Assembly: GCA_031261245.1 (NCBI GenBank)
Contig: JAISKU010000129.1
Coordinates: 1-15,995 of the forward strand
Length of the DNA: 15,995 nucleotides
Direction of reading: 5' to 3'
From: Oscillospiraceae bacterium
GTDB lineage: Bacteria > Bacillota > Clostridia > Oscillospirales > Oscillospiraceae
The notes beneath the pieces were generated by a model that saw nothing but the letters and a program-made list of their open reading frames with translations, did not search any database and was not told the DNA's origin. The translations under genes were made by a program, and so were the position numbers. Below, piece by piece: positions 1 to 8,093 of the stretch (the stretch's first letter is position 1; the number at the start of each line of letters is the position of its first letter).

Positions 1-695
1 ACGTACTCAAACCCGAAGCTCTCCCGCAGAAAACGCACGGCGTTCGCCTTTGACGCGTTTTCGGAAAAGCACTCCACAAACCAGCCGTCCGCCGTGTAGT
101 CGTCCTTGCTCATCACGACGGCGACGCCGGGAAGCTCCCTCGCCGCGTCGCACACCGGCCTCATGCGGTCATACGTATCCGCGAACGTGAAATAGAACGC
201 CTCGCCGCCGACGGCCGCGTCAAGCCCGCGCACGAACCTGTCTATGCTCCGCCGGCTCGCCACGTCGTCCATGAACACGCGGTGCAGCTGCGAATTTTGC
301 AAAACCCCGCGCTCCGCGTTCCGCTTCTCGACGATGAAATCCCCGCCCTCAACGGTGTAGACAAGCACGTCGGCGAGATTTGCCCGCGCGATGTCAAGAA
401 TACCCGCGGCGGCGCCCGCGGACATCGCATCGACGTTCAGATACCGCCTCTCCCGCGCGTCGTAGATAAGCACCCCGTTCATCAGCACGAGCGGCAGCGC
501 GAGGTCAACCCCCGCCACAAGCCGCTCCACCGATTGCCACGTGCGCGCCGTCGCGACTGTGAAGCGATGGCCCGAGGCGAGAAGCCTGTTTATGACCTCC
601 GCCGTGTACGGCGTAAGCGCCGCGTTTCTGTCGAGCAAGGTTCCGTCGAGATCCGATATAAAAAGTGTTCTGCCGCGCTCATAGCGTCCGCGCAT
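1..695 (-). CDS. Cof-type HAD-IIB family sugar-phosphate phosphatase (partial, 3' end off the window)
   Basis: The gene runs leftward and leaves the window after 231 codons. The N-terminus carries HAD motif I as FISDLDGTLLD (nucleophile D15, acid/base D17), followed by motif II Thr49 in FTVATART. The cap region is of the Cof/YidA (IIB) type. The motif III lysine is K216 in the stretch SENASKANAV. The window cuts the gene just before the expected motif IV (GDxxND), so the missing part is probably only 40-50 residues of a usual 265-280. Family members are soluble magnesium-dependent phosphatases acting on sugar phosphates, nucleotides or flavin/PLP phosphates; the substrate cannot be read here. 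The ATG at 695 is preceded by a G-run and by an extended -10 at 729-737. It is divergent from the acs operon, and nothing ties it functionally to that pathway. Confidence 0.88.
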   Translation of the reverse strand, partial: MRGRYERGRTLFISDLDGTLLDRNAALTPYTAEVINRLLASGHRFTVATARTWQSVERLVAGVDLALPLVLMNGVLIYDARERRYLNVDAMSAGAAAGILDIARANLADVLVYTVEGGDFIVEKRNAERGVLQNSQLHRVFMDDVASRRSIDRFVRGLDAAVGGEAFYFTFADTYDRMRPVCDAARELPGVAVVMSKDDYTADGWFVECFSENASKANAVRFLRESFGFEY

Positions 696-728
696 TGTCG
701 AGCCCCCCCCGTGTCTGTTGTCCGTATT

Positions 729-737
729 ATTATAGCA
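729..737 (-). promoter_or_regulatory. Extended -10 promoter of the HAD phosphatase gene
   Basis: Read on the minus strand this is TGCTATAAT, a TGn extended -10 with a perfect TATAAT hexamer. It lies about 34 nt upstream of the phosphatase ATG at 695. No good -35 is present at 17 nt; a TTGTGG sits about 20 nt upstream. That weak -35 fits an extended -10 promoter. Confidence 0.6.
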
Positions 738-830
738 CGGGAGGGAAGAATACGCCACAAAAGGGTTTTTATTCGTATTTTATTGAACAAAATAATAATC
801 TTTTTGTAAAAATACAGATTCTTTTATCAT

Positions 831-853
831 CGCGATTGACACAAATAATCGCG
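831..853. promoter_or_regulatory. Inverted repeat over the acs promoter -35 (candidate operator)
   Basis: Two perfect 7-nt arms, CGCGATT (831-837) and AATCGCG (847-853), are separated by 9 nt. The repeat spans the -35 hexamer of the acs promoter (836-841) and part of the spacer, a typical position for a repressor or redox-responsive operator. It does not resemble the published CooA site (TGTCA-N6-CGACA type). The regulator is unknown and not encoded nearby. That it is an operator is inference from symmetry and position. Confidence 0.45.
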
Positions 854-864
854 GAGGTTAAAAT
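836..864 (+). promoter_or_regulatory. Sigma-70-type promoter of the acs operon
   Basis: TTGACA at 836-841, a 17-nt spacer and TAAAAT at 859-864 form a near-consensus vegetative promoter. The predicted start of transcription is about 871, giving a leader of about 57 nt before the cooS ATG at 928. It is the only strong promoter seen upstream of the six-gene acs operon. Confidence 0.75.
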
Positions 865-871
865 AGAGGCA

Positions 872-887
872 GTCCGCCTGTGCGGAC
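872..887 (+). other. Perfect hairpin at the 5' end of the acs transcript
   Basis: GTCCGC, loop CTGT, GCGGAC forms a perfect 6-bp GC-rich stem starting at or within a base or two of the predicted transcription start. A hairpin at an mRNA 5' end commonly protects against 5'-dependent decay. It is too close to the start and lacks a T-tract, so it is not a terminator. A stabilising role is inferred. Confidence 0.45.
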
Positions 888-916
888 GCCAAAGACAAAA
901 TACCATGCTAATATGC

Positions 917-923
917 AAGGAGG
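917..923 (+). promoter_or_regulatory. Ribosome binding site that fixes the cooS start
   Basis: AAGGAGG lies 4 nt before the ATG at 928. An in-frame GTG at 880 would lengthen the protein by 16 residues. It lies only about 9 nt from the predicted transcription start, inside the 872-887 hairpin, and has no ribosome binding site, so 928 is chosen. Confidence 0.75.
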
Positions 924-927
924 AAAT

Positions 928-2823
928 ATGAATACTCCGCTCAAACTCACGACCATAGAGGAAATGGAGGCCGACCAGGCGCGACTGCGCGAAACCGCGT
1001 GCTCCGTCTGCGCCGAGACGTATGAGGATCGCGTGAAAGCGCAGACGCCCCATTGCAAATTCGGAGAGGACGGCGTCTGCTGCAAAAACTGTTCGATGGG
1101 CCCGTGCCGCATCACGCCGAAAGCTCCGCGCGGAATCTGCGGCGCCGACGCGCACGCCATCGCGGCGCGCAACTACGTCCGTTCGATTGCCGCCGGAACC
1201 TCGTCGCACTCGGATCACGCGCGCGAGATACTGCACGTGTTAAAGGGAGCAAGCCGCGAGGGGAACTATCAGATTCGTGATGAAATAAAGCTCGCGAGGC
1301 TCGCCACGGAGTGGGGTGTACCCACCGAGGGGCGGGATATTTACGATGTCGCGCACGACGTCGCCGACGTCGGACTGCTCGAATTCGGCAAGCCGGACGG
1401 CTTCCAGCTCTTCACAAAGCGCGCCACGGAGGAGCGACAGGAGCTCTGGGAAAAAGAGGACATTAAGCCGCGCGCAATCGACCGCGAGGTCGTAACGGCG
1501 ATGCACATGACCCACATGGGCAACTCGGCCGACGCCGAGGCGCTCGTGCGTCAGGGGCTGCGCATGTCCCTCGCAAACGGCTGGGGCGGCTCGATGATAG
1601 GCACCGAAATTACCGATATACTGTTCGGAACACCGACCGTCTGGACGACGGAGGGCAACCTCGGCGTCCTCGAGGCGGATTACGTCAACGTCGTCGTCCA
1701 CGGACACGACCCCGCGTTCTCAGAGATGCTCGTCACCGCGTGCGAGGATCGCGAGCTTATAGAATACGCCCGCAGCAAGGGCGCGAAGGGGATAAACGTC
1801 GTCGGCCTGTGCTGTACGGCGAACGAGATTGCCATGCGCCACGGCGTGCGAATGGCGGGCAACTTCCTGCAACAGGAGAACGTCGTGCTGACCGGCGCTG
1901 TCGAGATGATGTGCGTCGATATCCAGTGCATCTTCCCGGCGCTCGCGTCGCTGTCGAAGTGCTTCCACACAAAATTCGTCACCTCCAGCCCGATCGCCCG
2001 CATACCCGGCTCGGAGTACGTCGAATTCAAGCCGGAGACGGCGTTTCAGCAGGCGAAGGACTTGGTGCGCGAGGCGATAGACAACTATGAGAACCGCGAC
2101 CCGGCCAAGCTCTATATCCCGCCCACAAAACAGACAGCGACCGTCGGCTACCCGACGGAGCAGATAATCAAACACCTCGACAACGTGACAAACAGCCACG
2201 TGGAGGTCATCGGCACCTACCGCCCCGTTATCGACGCGATCAAGGCCGGCGTCCTGCGCGGCGCCGTGGCAATCGTCGGGTGCAACAACCCGCGCGTTCG
2301 CCCCGACTACTCGCATATGGAGATCATGAAAGAGCTCATCGCGAACGATATCCTCATCGTGGCCACCGGCTGCGCCGCACAGATGGCGACAAAGGCCGGT
2401 CTGCTCAACAAGGACGCGAAATACGTCTGCGGAGACGGACTGCGCCGCGTGTGCGAGCTTGTGGATATCCCGCCGATACTGCACATGGGCGCGTGCGTGG
2501 ACATCTCGCGCATGATGCTGCTCGCGACGGGCATCGCCAAGGACTGGGGCGTCGGCATTACGCAGATCCCCGTCGTCGGCTGCGCGCCGGAGTGGATGAG
2601 CGAGAAAGCGGTATCCATCGCAAACTACGTCGTCTCCACCGGTCTGGACGTGTACCTCGGGATTGAGCCGCAGGTCAAGGGCTCCTCGCAGATGATGGAG
2701 ATCATCACGGAGGGCACGCGCAAAATCACCGGCGCGGGCTATATCATCAACACCGACCCGCACGAGCTCGTGAAGAGCATCATTGACGGCATCGAGGCGA
2801 AACGCGCCGCGCTCGGTATTTAG
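928..2823 (+). CDS. cooS: Anaerobic Ni-Fe carbon monoxide dehydrogenase, catalytic subunit (CooS/AcsA)
   Basis: This 631-residue soluble enzyme reduces CO2 to CO; as the CODH partner of acetyl-CoA synthase it supplies the carbonyl of acetyl-CoA. The D-cluster cysteines are C43 and C51, and the B-cluster cysteines C52, C55, C60 and C71 (CCKNCSMGPC then ICG). The HSDH motif follows as the expected proton channel. C-cluster ligands are all present: the HGH at 258-260, C295 (GLCC), C334 (DIQC), C452 (VGC), C482 (ATGC) and C523 (GAC). The catalytic lysine is K560 (MSEKA). An extra C25-x2-C28 pair lies upstream of the D-cluster motif. Length is normal for monofunctional CooS (about 630-640) and a little shorter than classical AcsA (about 670). 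It is first in the acs operon, and its stop abuts the cooC start. Followed by acsB, it could equally be named acsA. Confidence 0.97.
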   Translation: MNTPLKLTTIEEMEADQARLRETACSVCAETYEDRVKAQTPHCKFGEDGVCCKNCSMGPCRITPKAPRGICGADAHAIAARNYVRSIAAGTSSHSDHAREILHVLKGASREGNYQIRDEIKLARLATEWGVPTEGRDIYDVAHDVADVGLLEFGKPDGFQLFTKRATEERQELWEKEDIKPRAIDREVVTAMHMTHMGNSADAEALVRQGLRMSLANGWGGSMIGTEITDILFGTPTVWTTEGNLGVLEADYVNVVVHGHDPAFSEMLVTACEDRELIEYARSKGAKGINVVGLCCTANEIAMRHGVRMAGNFLQQENVVLTGAVEMMCVDIQCIFPALASLSKCFHTKFVTSSPIARIPGSEYVEFKPETAFQQAKDLVREAIDNYENRDPAKLYIPPTKQTATVGYPTEQIIKHLDNVTNSHVEVIGTYRPVIDAIKAGVLRGAVAIVGCNNPRVRPDYSHMEIMKELIANDILIVATGCAAQMATKAGLLNKDAKYVCGDGLRRVCELVDIPPILHMGACVDISRMMLLATGIAKDWGVGITQIPVVGCAPEWMSEKAVSIANYVVSTGLDVYLGIEPQVKGSSQMMEIITEGTRKITGAGYIINTDPHELVKSIIDGIEAKRAALGI

Positions 2824-3609
2824 ATGAAAATTGCAATTACCGGCAAGGGCGGCGTGGGCAAAACCACGCTCGCGGCGGTGCTCGCGCGGCTGTACGCCGA
2901 GGAGGGGAGACCGGTGCTGTGCGCCGACGCCGACCCCGACGCGAATCTCGGGCTCGCGCTCGGGTTCTCGGAGGAGGAGGTTGACGGCCTGACGCCGATA
3001 TCGCAGATGTCCGACTTGATTGCGGAGCGCACGGGCGCGCAAAAGGGCGCCTACGGCTCGTTCTTCAAGATAAACCCCAAGGTGGACGACATTCCCGACC
3101 GCTTTGCGATCGAGAAAAACGGCGTGAAACTCCTCGTCATGGGGACGATAGACTCCGGCGGCGCCGGTTGCGTCTGCCCCGAAAACGTGGTGCTAAAGCG
3201 CGTGATCTCAAATCTCGTCCTCGGGCGCGACGAGGTGGTAATCCTCGACATGGAGGCGGGACTCGAACACCTCGGGCGCGGCACGGCGGACTTCGTGGAT
3301 TTCTTCATCGTTGTTGTGGAACCGGGCGCGAGAAGCGTCCAGACGTACAGACAGGTGAAGAAGCTCGCAAAGGATCTCGGCGTGAACAACGTCTCCGTCG
3401 TCGGAAACAAAATCCGCACAAAGCGCGACGAGCTGTTCATACGCGAAAACATTCCGGAGCGCGCGATACTCGGCTTCGTGCGGTGGAATGACGAGCTGCG
3501 GGAGGCGGACATGAATGCCGCCTCACCATACGACGCCGGCGGCACGGTGCTCGAGGATATCCGTGCGATAAAAATAATGATTGACGAAAAAATTAAAGCA
3601 ATCCAATGA
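2824..3609 (+). CDS. cooC: CO dehydrogenase nickel-insertion ATPase (CooC/AcsF family)
   Basis: This is a 261-residue P-loop ATPase of the MinD/ParA (SIMIBI) class, which loads nickel into the CODH C-cluster or the ACS A-cluster. Visible motifs are the deviant Walker A GKGGVGKTT (residues 7-15), the metal-binding CVC pair C116/C118 in GGAGCVCPEN, and the Walker B region VVILDMEAG with D142. The CxC pair is the site at which CooC dimers bind one nickel. The ATG at 2824 follows the cooS stop (TAG 2821-2823) with no intervening base. No clear Shine-Dalgarno precedes it, so translation is probably coupled to cooS. CooC acts on CODH and its relative AcsF on ACS. With both targets flanking it, this single copy might serve either or both. 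Confidence 0.93.
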   Translation: MKIAITGKGGVGKTTLAAVLARLYAEEGRPVLCADADPDANLGLALGFSEEEVDGLTPISQMSDLIAERTGAQKGAYGSFFKINPKVDDIPDRFAIEKNGVKLLVMGTIDSGGAGCVCPENVVLKRVISNLVLGRDEVVILDMEAGLEHLGRGTADFVDFFIVVVEPGARSVQTYRQVKKLAKDLGVNNVSVVGNKIRTKRDELFIRENIPERAILGFVRWNDELREADMNAASPYDAGGTVLEDIRAIKIMIDEKIKAIQ

Positions 3610-3624
3610 AAGGATTATGGGTAT

Positions 3625-5754
3625 ATGGGCCTTTTTGACAGAGTGTTCCGCGGTTCGGCGGAGATGTACGCGAAAGCGGAGGCGGAGCTGACCGCCGCAA
3701 TTTCGGAGCTCGGGGAGAGCGCGCCGATGAAGATGCCGGATACGGCGTACTTCCTCTCGTGCATCTACGCTTTTCTCGGGAAAAAAGTGACTACGCTCGG
3801 CGAGCTGCGCGACGCCCTCGCGGAGATTCAGTCCAAGATGACGACAAACCAACGCCTCAAGGACGTCTTTACAAGCGGCATCGGAACGGCGATGGCGGCC
3901 GAGGTTATCGAGGCGACGAAGTACGCGAGGACGCCGACGCCGTATGACGGCACGGATTACCACGGACACTTCTCGGACGCCGAGGTGCGCGAGCTCGGCG
4001 TGCCGCTCGTCACGCGCGATATTCCGGGCTTCGTCGTGATTATCGACCCCGCCCCGACGGATGAGGAGGCAGTGGCGCTCATCAAGGGCTATCAGGCGCG
4101 CGGTATTTTCGTGTTCCTCATCGGCGGCGTGATTGATCAGGCTCTGCGCGGCGGAATCTCCATGGGCTTCCCCGTCCGCGTCGTGCCCGTCGGCCCCGAC
4201 ATCTGGGCTGTCGGCCACATTATCTCGCTCGTGGAGCGCGCGGCGATGATTTTCGGAGCCGTCACCCCGGGCGACTGGGAGGCGTTTACGGAGTATTCCT
4301 TCCACCGCATCTTCGCGTTCGTCAACGCGTTCTCGCCCGTCTCGGACATCACCGTGGCGTGCGGCGGCGGCGCAATCGCGATGGGCTTCCCCGTCATCAC
4401 AAACGATAAGGACGACATGTGGGCGGTGCCCAAGTCCCTCATAATCCAGCCGGACACGACGGACTTTATCGAGACGTCGCTCGAGGCGCGCGACATCAAA
4501 ATCAAGGTCACGAATATAGACATTCCCGTCGCGTTCTCAACCGCGTTCGAGGGCGAGATTATACGTAAAAAGGACATGCGCGTCGATATCAACGGCGCGC
4601 GTCAGGACTGCTTTGAGCTCGTGCGCTCGCGCGCGACGCAGGACGTGGAGGACCACAAAATCATCCTCGACGGTCCGGATATCGACAAATTCCCGGAGGG
4701 CGGCGCGATGAATCTCGCCGTTATCGTCGATGTGTACGGTAAAAACATGCAGTCCGATTTTGAGCCTGTGTTTGAGCGCAAATTCCACAGCTTCCTCAAC
4801 TGCGTCGAGGGCATAATGCACACCGGACAGCGCGACATTATCCGCATCCGCGTCTCAAACGCCGCGTTTGAGGCCGGCTTCCGCGCGAAACACTTCGGCG
4901 AGGTGCTGTACTCGAAAATCAAATCCGAATACGAAGCCGTCGTGGACAAGTGTCAGGTCACAATCGTCACCGACGCGGCGAAGCTCAAGGAGTTGCGCGC
5001 CGAGGCGAATATTGCCTACGACAAGCGCGACATGCGCCTGCAATCCATGACGGACGAGACGGTCGAGGTGTTCTACAACTGCATACTCTGCCAGAGCTTC
5101 TCGCCGAGCCATGTGTGTATTGTCACGCCGGAGCGCCTCGGACTGTGCGGCGCCGTGTCGTGGCTCGACGCCAAGGCGACGAATGAGCTCGACCCCAACG
5201 GCCCGTGTCAGGTCGTCACGAAAAAGCGCCCGATTGACGAGCGCACAGGCGCGTTTGAGGATGTCAACGAAGCCGTGCAGAAGTATTCGCACGGCGCGCT
5301 GGAGCAGGTCACGCTGTACTCGATACTCGAGGATCCGATGACCTCCTGCGGCTGCTTTGAGTGCATCTGCGGCATTGAGCCTGCGTCAAACGGCGTCTCA
5401 ATCGTCAACCGTGAGCACACGGGCATCACCCCGCTCGGCATGACGTTCTCCGAAATGGCGTCGATGACCGGCGGCGGAGTGCAGACGCCGGGCTTCATGG
5501 GCCACGGCAAGCATTTCATCGCCTCAAAGAAATTCCTCAAGGCGGAGGGCGGCATCGCGCGTATCGTGTGGATGCCGAAAGCGCTCAAGGACACCGTGCG
5601 CGACCGCCTGAACAAGACCGCGAAGGAGCTTTACGGCATCGACGATTTCGTGGACATGATCGCCGACGAGGAGGTCGCCGAGGACGCCGAGGCGCTGCTC
5701 GAGTTTCTGGCCGAGAAGGGCCATCCCGTGCTCGCGATGGAGCCGCTTTTCTAA
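3625..5754 (+). CDS. acsB: Acetyl-CoA synthase (CO-methylating), AcsB
   Basis: The 709-residue alpha subunit condenses CO, the methyl group of methyl-corrinoid protein and CoA to acetyl-CoA on the Ni-Ni-[4Fe-4S] A-cluster. The A-cluster ligands are clear. C486-x2-C489-x8-C498-x9-C508 (NCILC ... HVC ... LCG) holds the [4Fe-4S] part. C575-G-C577, in the stretch SCGCFEC, provides the bridging cysteines and square-planar distal nickel site. Length is close to the about 730 residues of bacterial AcsB. The N-terminal CODH-docking domain is present, which distinguishes it from shorter archaeal CdhC. AAAGGA at 3609-3614 lies 10 nt before the ATG at 3625; an out-of-frame ATG at 3617 is ignored. It sits 15 bp after cooC and 44 bp before acsD, inside the operon. 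Confidence 0.97.
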   Translation: MGLFDRVFRGSAEMYAKAEAELTAAISELGESAPMKMPDTAYFLSCIYAFLGKKVTTLGELRDALAEIQSKMTTNQRLKDVFTSGIGTAMAAEVIEATKYARTPTPYDGTDYHGHFSDAEVRELGVPLVTRDIPGFVVIIDPAPTDEEAVALIKGYQARGIFVFLIGGVIDQALRGGISMGFPVRVVPVGPDIWAVGHIISLVERAAMIFGAVTPGDWEAFTEYSFHRIFAFVNAFSPVSDITVACGGGAIAMGFPVITNDKDDMWAVPKSLIIQPDTTDFIETSLEARDIKIKVTNIDIPVAFSTAFEGEIIRKKDMRVDINGARQDCFELVRSRATQDVEDHKIILDGPDIDKFPEGGAMNLAVIVDVYGKNMQSDFEPVFERKFHSFLNCVEGIMHTGQRDIIRIRVSNAAFEAGFRAKHFGEVLYSKIKSEYEAVVDKCQVTIVTDAAKLKELRAEANIAYDKRDMRLQSMTDETVEVFYNCILCQSFSPSHVCIVTPERLGLCGAVSWLDAKATNELDPNGPCQVVTKKRPIDERTGAFEDVNEAVQKYSHGALEQVTLYSILEDPMTSCGCFECICGIEPASNGVSIVNREHTGITPLGMTFSEMASMTGGGVQTPGFMGHGKHFIASKKFLKAEGGIARIVWMPKALKDTVRDRLNKTAKELYGIDDFVDMIADEEVAEDAEALLEFLAEKGHPVLAMEPLF

Positions 5755-5798
5755 CCGCAACAGCAGTAGGCTGTGTATATACGTAGGAGGAGATATTT

Positions 5799-6740
5799 AT
5801 GCCATTCAAACAGGTCCCGCAGAAGTTCAACGCAAAGATCAACGCGCTCACAATCGGCGTCGGGGAAAAGGAGATAACGCTCGGAGGAGAGAATGTTTTC
5901 CCGTTCTACACATTTGACGCGCCAATCGAGAACAGCCCTAAGATCGGGGTCGAGATATCCGACCTCGGGGCATACACCGACGTCCCGGGCATCGCGGCGT
6001 ACTACGCCGGCAGCGACACGCTTCCGGAGATTGCGAAGCGCGCGTCCGAAATGCCGGGCGCGGACTTCCTCGCGATCAGCCTTGACGGGGCGCACCCGGA
6101 CAACGGCAACAGAAGCGTAGAGGACACGGCGGCGCTCGTCAAGTCGATATCCGACGCCGTGGACATCCCGCTCGTCATCGAGGGCAGCCGCAACATCGAA
6201 AAGGACGCAAAGCTCTTTGAGAAAATCGCCGAGGCGCTTCAGGGCAAAAACGTCCTGTTCCTGTCCGCGCGCGAGGAGAATTACAAGAGCGTGTCCGCCG
6301 CCGCCGCAATGGCGTACGGCCAGAAAATCGGCGCGGAATCCGCCGTGGACATCAACCTCGCAAAGCAGCTGAACGTCCTCATCTCCCAGATGGGCGTCAA
6401 GACGGAATCCGTCGCGATGAACCTCGGCTCCGCCGCCGCCGGCTACGGATTTGAGTACGTCGCGACGACGTTTGACCGCGTGAAATCGGCCGCGCTCGCG
6501 CAGAACGACAACATGCTGCAAATGCCGATAATCACGCCGGTTTCAAGCGAGGTGTGGACGGTCAAGGAATCTATCGTGTCTGAGGAGGACTTCCCGGACT
6601 GGGGCCCCGCCGAGGCGCGCGGGGTCAGCATGGAGATATCGACCGCGGCGGCCTGCCTCGCGGCGGGTTCAAACGCCGTCATACTGCGTCATCCCGAATC
6701 GGTCGCGACGGTATCAAAGCTCATCGCGGATTTAATGTAA
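5799..6740 (+). CDS. acsD: Corrinoid iron-sulfur protein small subunit, AcsD
   Basis: This is a 313-residue soluble subunit of the CoFeSP heterodimer, close to the usual 310-325. It forms a TIM barrel that packs against AcsC and helps shield the cobamide that carries the methyl group between AcsE and AcsB. Recognition rests on the overall family pattern: the N-terminus MPFKQVPQKFNAKI, then GGENVFPFYTFDAP, ADFLAISLDGAHPD around the barrel, and NLGSAAAGYGFEY late in the barrel. No iron-sulfur cysteine motif is expected or seen in this subunit. TAGGAGG at 5784-5790 sits 8 nt before the ATG. The gene lies directly upstream of acsC with a 15-bp gap, as expected for a stoichiometric pair. Confidence 0.94.
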   Translation: MPFKQVPQKFNAKINALTIGVGEKEITLGGENVFPFYTFDAPIENSPKIGVEISDLGAYTDVPGIAAYYAGSDTLPEIAKRASEMPGADFLAISLDGAHPDNGNRSVEDTAALVKSISDAVDIPLVIEGSRNIEKDAKLFEKIAEALQGKNVLFLSAREENYKSVSAAAAMAYGQKIGAESAVDINLAKQLNVLISQMGVKTESVAMNLGSAAAGYGFEYVATTFDRVKSAALAQNDNMLQMPIITPVSSEVWTVKESIVSEEDFPDWGPAEARGVSMEISTAAACLAAGSNAVILRHPESVATVSKLIADLM

Positions 6741-6755
6741 GGGAGGGCGAGAAAA

Positions 6756-8084
6756 ATGGCTCTTAAAGGTCTGGATATTTTCAAACTGACGCCGAAAACA
6801 AACTGCAAGGACTGCGGCAACCCCACCTGCATGGCTTTCGCGATGAAGGTCGCGCAGGGCGCGGTGGAGCTCGACAAGTGCCCGCATTTGTCCGACGACG
6901 TAAAAGCGCAGCTCGGCGACGCGACGGCGCCCCCGATGAAGAAGATCGAGGTCGGCTCCGGCGACGACAAATTCACCCTCGGAGGCGAGACGGTGCTGTT
7001 CCGCCACGACAAGACGTTCGTCTCGAAGAACTTCTTCGCCACATGGGTGTGCGAGGGGTGCTTTGACGGCAAGCTGCCGCTCATCGAAAAGGTCGATTAC
7101 GACCGCCTCGGAGAGCGCATGTACGTGGAATTCCTCAATGTCGTATTCACGGGCGACGTTGAGAAATACAAGGAGCTCGTCGCGAAGGCCGCAAAGACCG
7201 GCCGCGGAATCATACTCGACGTGGGCGACCTCGACGCGGCAAAGGCCGTGATCGACGCCGCGGGCAGCCGCGTTATCCTGAACGGCGCGAACGCGTCAAA
7301 CTACGAGGCGTTCTCCGCGCTCGCCACAGAGAAAAACGCCGTCCTCGGCGTCTCGGGCGCGAGTCTTGACGAGCTCTACGACACTGTCGCCGCGCTCGAG
7401 AAGCTCGGCAACAAGAACCTCGTCCTCGACGTCACGGGCGACACGGTCAAGGCGACGTTCGCCAACGCCGTACAGCTCCGCCGCGCCGCGCTCAAGGACA
7501 ACGACCGCACGTTCGGCTATCCGTCGATCGTAAATCTGCACAAAATAGCGCAGGGCGACGCGAATATGCAGACCGCCCTTGCGAGCCTGTTCGTGCTCAA
7601 ATACGGCTCCATCATCATAATGGACGAGATGGAGTATTCGCAGGCGCTCCCGCTGTACGGTCTGCGCCAGAACATCTACACCGACCCGCAGAAGCCGATG
7701 AAGGTAGAGCCGGGCATCTATCCCCTCGGCGGCGCGGATGAGAACTCCGTGTGCGTCACGACGGTGGACTTTGCGCTCACGTACTTCGTGGTATCAGGTG
7801 AGCTGGAGCGCTCCGGCGTGCCGCTCAACCTGCTCATCTCCGACGCGGGCGGGTATTCCGTGCTTACCGCGTGGGCGGCAGGCAAGCTCTCGGCGGGCTC
7901 AATCGCGAAGTTTTTCGCGGAGTTTGAGATTGAGAGCAAAATCAAGTCCCGCACGCTCGTAATTCCGGGCAAGGTTGCGGTGCTAAAGGGCGAGATAGAG
8001 GAAAAGCTCGCGGGCTGGAAGGTCGTCGTCGCCCCGAACGAGGCCGTAGAGCTTGTGAAGTTCTTCCGCGAATTTAAGGCATAG
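6756..8084 (+). CDS. acsC: Corrinoid iron-sulfur protein large subunit, AcsC
   Basis: This 442-residue subunit carries the cobamide that accepts the methyl group from AcsE and passes it to AcsB. The N-terminal domain has the [4Fe-4S] signature C17-x2-C20-x4-C25-x16-C42, used to reactivate oxidised Co(II). A central TIM barrel (about 60-320) follows. The C-terminal Rossmann-like cobamide-binding domain contains SDAGGYSVLTAWAAGKLSAG at about 358-377. The corrinoid is bound base-off without a protein histidine ligand in this family. Length matches known AcsC (about 445). GGGAGG at 6741-6746 starts right after the acsD stop and is 9 nt from the ATG. No acsV-type activase gene is adjacent, although it often accompanies this gene elsewhere. 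Confidence 0.96.
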   Translation: MALKGLDIFKLTPKTNCKDCGNPTCMAFAMKVAQGAVELDKCPHLSDDVKAQLGDATAPPMKKIEVGSGDDKFTLGGETVLFRHDKTFVSKNFFATWVCEGCFDGKLPLIEKVDYDRLGERMYVEFLNVVFTGDVEKYKELVAKAAKTGRGIILDVGDLDAAKAVIDAAGSRVILNGANASNYEAFSALATEKNAVLGVSGASLDELYDTVAALEKLGNKNLVLDVTGDTVKATFANAVQLRRAALKDNDRTFGYPSIVNLHKIAQGDANMQTALASLFVLKYGSIIIMDEMEYSQALPLYGLRQNIYTDPQKPMKVEPGIYPLGGADENSVCVTTVDFALTYFVVSGELERSGVPLNLLISDAGGYSVLTAWAAGKLSAGSIAKFFAEFEIESKIKSRTLVIPGKVAVLKGEIEEKLAGWKVVVAPNEAVELVKFFREFKA

Positions 8085-8093
8085 GAGGCAGTT

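Noticed and set aside
831..858. CooA-type CO-sensor binding site
   Set aside because: The dyad arms are CGCGATT/AATCGCG, not TGTCA/CGACA-like, and no CooA or RcoM gene is in the window.
880..927. GTG at 880 as cooS start
   Set aside because: No ribosome site, lies inside the 5' hairpin about 9 nt from the predicted transcription start, and the added residues are not family-like. The ATG at 928 has AAGGAGG.
720..927. Cobalamin riboswitch or other long structured leader before the corrinoid-dependent operon
   Set aside because: The leader after the promoter is only about 57 nt and contains just one short hairpin, too small for a known cobalamin aptamer.
1720..3042. Long open frame of 440 codons on the minus strand opposite cooS and cooC
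   Set aside because: It is antisense to genes with complete catalytic motifs. Its product is Arg/His/Asp-rich nonsense with no domain, as expected from frame mirroring in GC-rich DNA.
5755..5798. Internal promoter or terminator between acsB and acsD
   Set aside because: Only a 5-bp imperfect hairpin (ACAGC/GCTGT) and a strong Shine-Dalgarno are present; no T-tract and no -35/-10 pair.
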